Source: Diplocarpon mali (lineage: Eukaryota; Ascomycota; Leotiomycetes; Helotiales; Drepanopezizaceae). From it: a stretch of DNA of 64,000 nt. Shown piece after piece: positions 57,901-64,000 of the stretch. How positions within the stretch are numbered: the stretch's first letter is position 1; every line of letters begins with the position of its first letter. The stretch lies in NCBI GenBank assembly GCA_024741835.1, contig JAENRP010000263.1, positions 1-64,000 on the forward strand. Reading direction: 5' to 3'. The position numbers were made by a program, and so were the translations under genes. The notes under the pieces are model-generated. The model had not been told where the DNA came from. It worked only from the letters and a program-made list of their open reading frames with translations, and ran no database searches.

Positions 57901-59050
57901 TAATAGATTTTATAAAGCTTCCGCTTAACAAACTCGGCTACAACTTTGCACTAGTGATAATAGACCGATTATCAAAGAAGGCAGTATCGATCCTATATTA
58001 TAAGACGGTTAATGCAAAAGGCCTTATAGAATTGTTTTTAATTTATTAGATATGCTATTTCAGCATACCTAACTCGATTCTATTAGATAAAGGCGCTTAA
58101 TTCGTCTCTACCTTTTAAAAAGAACTCTATTAAATACTAAGTATAAAGGTTAAGCTAACTATAGCCTATAACCCTAATATCGATAGCTAAACTAAGATTA
58201 TGAACTAGTACTTAAAACAACGCCTTAGACTATTCTACTTATACTATTAAGACAATTGGAGTCGTCTCTTACCTTTAATAGATATTGCCTAATTGACTTT
58301 ACCTTATAAATCGCTAGGGCAAATTTCCTCTTTCTAAGTGCTAAACGGCTATAAAGCTCGCTCCTCTTAGAATTTAATTAACCTAAAGCCTTTATAAATA
58401 GCAACTAAGAGAGTAAATCGTAATACGGCGCTCTATATAGCTATTAGAGCTTAAAAAGTAGTCTAATTCGCTCAATTATCTCTTTAAGTATAATAGGCTA
58501 AAATGAAACGGCTCGCAGACCTCTACCGCCGGCCAGTTGATTGGACTATAAGAGATAATATACTAATTAGTACTAAAAACTAGAAGCTCGATCGGCCGAG
58601 CCGAAAGCTCTCCGATAAGTAGTATAGCCTAATAAAAGTACTAGAAAAGCTAGGAGAAAGCTGGAAGCTACAATTGCCCAATTCGCTCCATTCGATCTAC
58701 CCTATTTTCCACTCGCACTTATTGCGTAAATATATTCCTAACCCCTTGCTAAGATAAGTTCAAGAACCTTCTGCCCTAATTAAAGTGCTATTAAAATAGG
58801 AGAAGTAGGAGATAAAAGCAATAATAGGATCTTATATTTAACCTTAAAAGCTCGAATATTAAATAAAGTAGAAAGGAGCTAATAAAGACCTCGAATAGTA
58901 CCTATGCTCTAACGCTATAATAGCGCTATATACTATTTGAGATTTCTATTTAAAAAACGTTTAAGCTAAGAGGCTACTAAAGGCGCTATCAAGCTGGCTT
59001 AGGTCATATAATAATAGAGTTAACGATTATAAGGACCTAGAGGATAATAT
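54901..59050 (+). pseudogene. GyY-2 pol: protease, RT, RNase H, integrase
   Basis: Protease about 54915-55215, ending in DVLIGRKFLEYY. A linker with three PAL units (55443-55555) is followed by stop-free sequence to 55700. RT about 55960-56700: FIKIDI, FRTHYRTYKYKVL, box YLNN at 56514-56525 (both Asp lost), LGFIIR. RNase H about 56930-57280 (KTDASDRVIASVLS, NYPIYNKELLAI). PAL at 57420. Integrase about 57500-58600 with QIDFIKLP, LLDKGAQF and a long C-terminal part. Stops are TAA/TAG. Confidence 0.9.
55443..57442 (+). repeat. PAL triplet and single copy in GyY-2 pol
   Basis: 55443-55465, 55488-55510 and 55533-55555 are 45 bp apart; 57420-57442 is single and among the least decayed copies (ACTCCTAGGCC / GGCCTACGAGT). 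They read TPSPSLQV, TLSPGLQV, TPSPSLRV and TPRPGLRV. Confidence 0.92.
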
Positions 59051-59099
59051 ACCTATAGATACAATTGCATAGGCGTAGTTTTTCAAAGGGGGGAGGTAG

Positions 59100-59348
59100 T
59101 ATTATAGCCGCATTATATGCATAGTTATATTATATATCAGTTAGGTATATAAAGTCAGGTGCCCGCTAAGGTAGTAAGGTAGCTAGATCATATATACGCT
59201 AGCGAAGCACCTGTACTTATTCTGAAGGAGCTCTACTAAAGACTCTCTCTCCTTTATCTTTTCTTCTTATTATATAGCGTACCTCTTGAGGTAATATAAT
59301 CAGCGTTCGATTATCGACCTACTATACGCTCCAGAGCAAGTCGTAACA
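59100..59348 (+). repeat. 3' LTR of GyY-2 (249 bp)
   Basis: It starts TATTATAGCC, ends CGTAACA; preceded by a strong polypurine tract (AAAGGGGGGAGG). Confidence 0.92.
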
Positions 59349-59353
59349 ACTAG

Positions 59354-59401
59354 GTTATTTAATCTACTAAATCGACTATAAGTAATTCCTAAGAAGCGTA
59401 T
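59354..59401 (-). pseudogene. Cop3-D RNase H, upstream fragment
   Basis: Forty-eight bases whose minus-strand reading (LGITYSRFSRLNN) joins the frame at 52244 once GyY-2 is removed. Ends at CGTA, the predicted TSD of GyX-P. Confidence 0.75.
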
Positions 59402-59648
59402 TATAAAGACCTGAGATAGATAGGTCTCGTAATATATATCATATGATCGGCGCAGGATGGTAGGAGGATAAAAGGGGCTACCTTCTATATATAGAGATAG
59501 CGCGCGTTGCTATAAGTACTGAATATACCCTATACTTAGGACTTATTCTTAATATCTTATCTAAGAGAGCCTGCTTATAGTGCTTCCTCCTCTTGTTTTT
59601 AAGTCTTCCCTTAGGCCTATTCTTATATTGTCTCTCCTTAGTTTTATA
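59402..59648 (+). repeat. 5' LTR of GyX-P (247 bp)
   Basis: It starts TATAAAGACC and ends GTTTTATA. The candidate primer site TGACCTATATAAGGACC follows after 4 bp (decayed form of the GyX-M site). Confidence 0.9.
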
Positions 59649-60398
59649 TTAGTGACCTATATAAGGACCGATTTCTTAAGATTTCCATCCTTATATAACC
59701 TTATTAATCTCTTAGTTTATAGATAAAAGACCGGCCTTTTGAAAAATATATCTTTAAAACACTTATAGCATTTTAATCAATTTTAAAAACCTTATTCTTA
59801 ATCGCCTAGTTACTTAGAAGTATCGATTTTATTTAATAACTATTAATAACCTTAGATTTTCCCTTTTCAGCTTTGCTTCGAAAACCCCTATTTTCTTCCT
59901 TAACTTTGAGATTTTCGGAATTTTCAGCTTCCTAGTATAAAAAGTTTGGCGAACCTTATAATAGTAATCTCAAATAGTAGTAGTTTTAAGTACTTAAGTA
60001 ATACTAAGCGTAAACTTTAACTAAAGGTATCTCCTTAGAGTCCTTAGAAATCTGAATCTGATAATTCAGCTGCCTTAGCTTGATAGAACTCTAAAGATTG
60101 CCTTAGAATCGTCTTTAAAGACCCCTTTATTCTAAGGACTAATAGGAATTGGCCTAAAGGTTAAGAAGAATCTTAGATATAAACCTTATCTTAGAAATTA
60201 GCCTTAGATTAGGTAAACCTTATCTTATTACAATTAGTTATAATACTCTTATTAGCTATTTAGTATTTAATTAGAATCTTTTAATAAATTCAGATTAAAC
60301 TTTTAATAGAATCCGGAATTCTACTCTTAGGCCTAGCCTATAAGTAAGATGATAAAAAGATATCTTTAAATAACTTAAGACTACTACTTACTTTTTTA
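59649..60398 (+). other. GyX-P leader
   Basis: About 750 bp without a gene, matching 50003-50754 of GyX-M in reverse. Contains PAL at 60323-60345, shared with GyX-M (50056). Confidence 0.7.
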
Positions 60399-62640
60399 AT
60401 ATTAACGCTTAAAAATATTAAAAATAATAATAATTTTAAACTTTTCACTAACCCTTTATTTAAATCTTTTTAAACTTGTCTTAGTCACTTTGAGATTGAC
60501 TCGGATTTTAAATGTTCTTTAAGCCCTTTTGAATTTCGAAGTACTCCTTTTAATAATTAATCTTATAATATCAAAGCTTCCCCTTTACCTCTTATAGATT
60601 CTATTAACTCAGATAGTTAGTATAAAATAATAATAGCCGCATTTAAGGCTATTACTAGTCACTTTCCCTTCCTTAGTTCCTTTAGCGCTCTTTACTTTAT
60701 AAGCGCTAATATTACTAATTTCCTTAAGTAATATAAGGAAACTTATTACGATTTTAGTATTATATAAAAGGATATAATTTCTCGACTTCCTTACTACTAT
60801 AATTATATAAGTAAAGATATTATTAAGTCCCTCCTTAAATAGAAAACTTTTAATTTATAAGAACTCTTTATCAAGGCCCTTAAATTTAAATTTTATAAAT
60901 TTAATAGATAGCAGATTCGCAATACCCTAGCTTTCTTAAAGGAATTTGTTTTAATTACTTATACTCCTAAGGAACTTAAGAACTACTATTAGACTTTTAC
61001 TTATATATTAAACACCTTAATCAGCTAGAAAATACTTAGCGAAGTTGAAAGAGGCCGCCTTTTCTTACTTAGATTACCTACTGGCCTTTAAAATAAGATT
61101 ATTAAGCATTTTAAGATTAATAAGCAAGACCCTATAACCTTCGCCTTATTTAAGGAATTCTCAGCCTTTGCTTTAAAATCAGATCTTAATAAGAGAACTA
61201 TTAATATTATAAAGTAGGAAAAAGCCCCTACTCCCTCTTATACTCAAGACCTTAAGAGCCTAGTCTAAGAATACTCGAAAGCTCTAGAAGTTATAAAGGA
61301 GGCAAAGAAGAACCTAGTAGTTATACCTTTTACTCGCGGGCCCGACTTAAGAGTAAGATCTAACCTTAGAATTAAGGAACTTAAGACTTAATTTATAAAA
61401 CTCTAAATCTAAAGCTTAGAAACTAGAATTAATAATCTTTTATAAGAAAAATAGCATATTCCCTAGTTTAGTAATAGATAAAACTCAGCCCTTATAAGCC
61501 AACTTAATAGTTCTTATTACTAGACTTCTACTTCTTATTATTTGGAATAATTAGCTAATATAAGAATGTAATAGCTGGCTAAAGAAGGAGGAATTGATCC
61601 TAACTAGTACTTTGCTAATATTAATACTATAAGGTATTAAAGAAATAGTAATAGAAGATAATTAACCTGCAACTTTTGCAATAATAAAGAACTTAACTGC
61701 GCTTTATATAAGTACTATAACAATTGCCCTCTTTTCCTTTATTTTATTAATACTAGGGTTATATATATTAATAAGTATAGGATGCTTTGCATTAGAGATC
61801 CTAGGCTAGACGCTATCCTTATTAAAAAATACTAAAATCGTTTATAGCTATAGACTATTCAAATAATAATATATAGTATAAAGTAAGATAAGGATTTGGC
61901 CGAATAGAAGTGCATTATCGAAATCAACTCTAAGGTCCTAACTTATATATATATAGGTCTAGCTAGCAATCTACCTAAAGGAGTGCTTATTAACTAAACT
62001 TCGAACCAGACTGCTACTAAAGTTAGAGGTATCTTTATTTTAAAGTAGGTTAATAATAATATATCTGCTAATATTAATACTACTTTTATATTTAGAAACC
62101 TTTAAAATACTTAGCGTCCTTTTAGATCTATTACTCTCTTAATACTAATAAAACCAGCCAAAGTCCAGAAATTAATATGTGCAACTTAAGAATCTTAATA
62201 TAGAGTCTAAATGCTAAAAGATACTTAATAATTTAAAACTATAGTAGATAAGGATAAAGCTAATATAGCAAACGAATTGATTAGAGATATAATAGATAAA
62301 GATGGCTTTAAGCTTAAAGATTAAGAAGTCGAAGTTATTGCGCAAACCCTTAATCTTAAGCGAAAGAGATAGATATTAAAATAGGAGAAATTCGTTAATA
62401 AATACGCTAGTTCAACTGCAATAAAGAAAGCTATAGAGAATATTATAGCCTAGCAAATTAACCTTACGTTTAAAGACCTATTTGGTTTGATTAGACGCTT
62501 TAATAAAGTGCTAAGAAAGTATATCCCAATTGCCTTTAAAGATTTGAATAATAATAAGGAAATGGAAATTGTAATATAAAAGAACTTTAAGAAGCACCTA
62601 GCCTTAATCAAATGTCTTTAAATTGTAAAAGATAAAGGAA
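60399..62640 (+). pseudogene. GyX-P gag
   Basis: Start at ATA 60399 (decayed ATG, aligned to 11541). KEFVLITYTPKELKNYY and VERGRLFLLRLP match GyX-E. PAL at 61332-61354 is in phase at codon 312 (TRGPDLRV). A Cys-rich knuckle CNFCNNKELNC...NNC lies at about 61668-61730. The C-terminal part has DLFGLIRRFNKVL. Stops are TAA/TAG. Confidence 0.82.
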
Positions 62641-64000
62641 CCCAAAGGTATTATAATATTATAGCAATAGCTTTAATATCTTAAAATATTAATTGAAATT
62701 GTTTAGCAATTGCAATAAAGAGCCCTATTATTATTTATTCTATAAAAGAATTAGTTAAAGCAAAGGCTCTAATCAATTATAGTTCAAAAGTTAATGCAAT
62801 AATTAAAAAAGTAGTAGAAATAGCTCGATTAACAATTATTAGCGATTAACTTCTTATTTATTCGACTATCTCTAAATCGAAATACAATTTTAATAGATAA
62901 GTGAAAAACGTAAAGGTTAAAGTCAAAGGAATTATTAATTATACTAACTTTCTAATAATAGAGAATTCTTTAAATAACATTCTTTTAAGAATGCCTTTTA
63001 TTTTAAAATCTTAGCTAATATTTAACTATCTTAAAGATAGTCTTATAAAAGCTAGTCTTTAGAATACGGATCGATCCTTAAAAGGATAAATAGTTATCGC
63101 AAGAGATATAGCCGAATTCTAAAACGAGGTTTTAGAAAACAATTAGCTAGTATAAGGGCTAGGCTTAATGCTAGTAAAGGAAGGCACTTAATAAGGAGTT
63201 ATAGCAAAAGAAAAGTAAGTTTGCCGATTTTGAATAATAACGATTTAACTTGTAGTCTTAGACTAAGAGTCAAATCTGGAATTTTGAAAAATAGTATAAT
63301 CGGCGTTTTATTAGAATAATAATTAAGAAAAAAGAAATATAAGGTAAAGAAGAGGGTTCGTTTTATAAATTTCGATAATTTACTAATTATTTTAAAAAAC
63401 CTAAAAACCACTTATAGGCCGGACCTGCGAGTGAAAAATAATAAAATTACTAATGATATTTCTATTTACGCACTTTAAATTAATAATTTAGAAAATCTTT
63501 TATTTGTTTTTAAAAAGGAAAATTCGGACCGTTTTATAAGATTTAATAAAAAAGGAAAGAAGTAGAGAAGTATAGTACTAGCTAATATTCGAACTATATA
63601 TAAAAGCAAGGCCGATAAAGTACAACCGGTAGATTAGGGAATCTCTAATAGCTCGAAGCTTAAAGGATTAGATGATTAGTTTAAATAAGACGAGAAGCTT
63701 CGACCTTTAAAGTTAGGTAGCAAACTCGATAAGTATATTATAAGTAGATTTTCTAATAAACCTATCGGATATTAGCTAATAAAAGAACGTTTTCATATAC
63801 TAAAAATTAAAGAAGACTTAATAGAGTAAGAACGCAAACTACTTTATAAAACCTTAATAAATCGAAAGGACGCCTTAGCTTTTGATTAGACGGAACTTAG
63901 CTAAATTTAAAAAGAGGTTACGCCTTATATTAAGATTAAGATAATACCTTACGAAGCCTAGTAAGAGAAAACATTTAAGGTCCTTAAAGCTCTTTAAGAA
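62641..64000 (+). pseudogene. GyX-P protease and start of RT
   Basis: Protease at about 62760-63090: an SSKVNAI active-site region where gypsy elements have DSGAEVN, then SLNNILLRMPFIL. A 0.7-kb linker with PAL at 63248-63270 and 63410-63432 follows. At 63690-64000 the N-terminal RT region appears (KLDKYIISRFSN, NRKDALAFD, EVTPYIKIK). The minus-strand frame 63199-63411 is antisense and partly due to the palindromes. Confidence 0.82.

Larger units (their letters stand above)
52245..59348 (+). mobile_element. GyY-2: complete Ty3/gypsy element in Cop3-D (7104 bp)
   Basis: LTRs of 249 bp (52245-52493, 59100-59348) are flanked by ACTAG (52240-52244, 59349-59353). Contains leader, gag, protease, RT, RNase H and integrase. 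It is inverted relative to its sister GyY-1. Confidence 0.93.
28273..59401 (-). mobile_element. Cop3-D: minus-strand copia element, pieces at 28273-29023,51006-52244 and 59354-59401
   Basis: The three pieces join across GyX-M (TSD GCAG) and GyY-2 (TSD ACTAG), and the reading of the RNase H domain continues across the GyY-2 junction. The 3' LTR is at 28273-28446. The 5' part lies beyond GyX-P, right of the window. It resembles Cop2 in RNase H and in having a long post-pol region, but its LTR differs. Confidence 0.8.
59402..64000 (+). mobile_element. GyX-P: 5' part of a Ty3/gypsy element of the GyX family
   Basis: The 247-bp 5' LTR is followed by leader, gag, protease and the start of RT, colinear with GyX-M. 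The window ends in RT. If the structure of GyX-M is typical, copies of xorf2 and xorf1 should follow to the right. Confidence 0.9.

Overview
The window looks like a retrotransposon graveyard from a filamentous ascomycete (Pezizomycotina-type) genome. I found no intact gene, tRNA or rRNA. Deduced reading frames are interrupted almost only by TAA and TAG, at places where families need Gln or Trp codons; TpA is extremely common and both strands show C-to-T type decay. That is the signature of repeat-induced point mutation (RIP). Element names below are mine.

Nearly all of the 64 kb can be parsed as nested LTR retrotransposons, using LTR pairs of equal length and target-site duplications (TSDs). 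The substrate is a minus-strand Ty1/copia element, Cop1-F (visible at 26962-28272). Cop1-A (plus strand) sits in it, with its 3' LTR at 26767-26961 and its 5' end left of the window. Cop1-A carries TRIM-1 (1-356), a solo Cop2 LTR (1624-1820) and the complete Cop1-B (3615-26390). Cop1-B in turn carries Cop1-C (6718-15197, itself holding the gypsy derivative GyX-E, 11031-13423), TRIM-2 (15726-16223) and a complete second copia family, Cop2 (16365-23960). To the right, a minus-strand copia, Cop3-D (from 28273), was inserted into Cop1-F. It was then hit by the very large Ty3/gypsy element GyX-M (29024-51001, minus), by GyY-2 (52245-59348, plus) and by GyX-P (59402 to the window end, plus). GyX-M was later split by GyY-1 (34388-41513, minus). 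With nested copies removed, Cop1-B is about 6187 bp, Cop1-C about 6083 bp and GyX-M about 14.85 kb.

Two things stand out. First, a short near-palindrome (PAL, 23 bp, arms ACTCGCAGGCC and GGCCTGCGAGT around one central base) occurs at 67 places that I can list. It lies inside Cop1, GyX and GyY elements, but I found none in Cop2, Cop3 or the TRIMs. Most copies lie within polyprotein frames, and because the unit is palindromic either orientation encodes nearly the same peptide (T-x-R-P-G-L-x-V). In Cop1 it forms arrays of 9-10 copies between protease and integrase, with spacings of 39, 48 and 90 bp, all multiples of three. Second, GyX-M carries two tandem, diverged, paralogous reading frames of about 1157 and 1228 codons downstream of pol. 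I recognise no family for them.

The TRIMs are 498-bp non-coding elements with 85-bp LTRs. Their LTR ends resemble those of Cop2, and like both copia families they have a primer site matching the anticodon half of initiator tRNA-Met, which makes Cop2 their likely helper.
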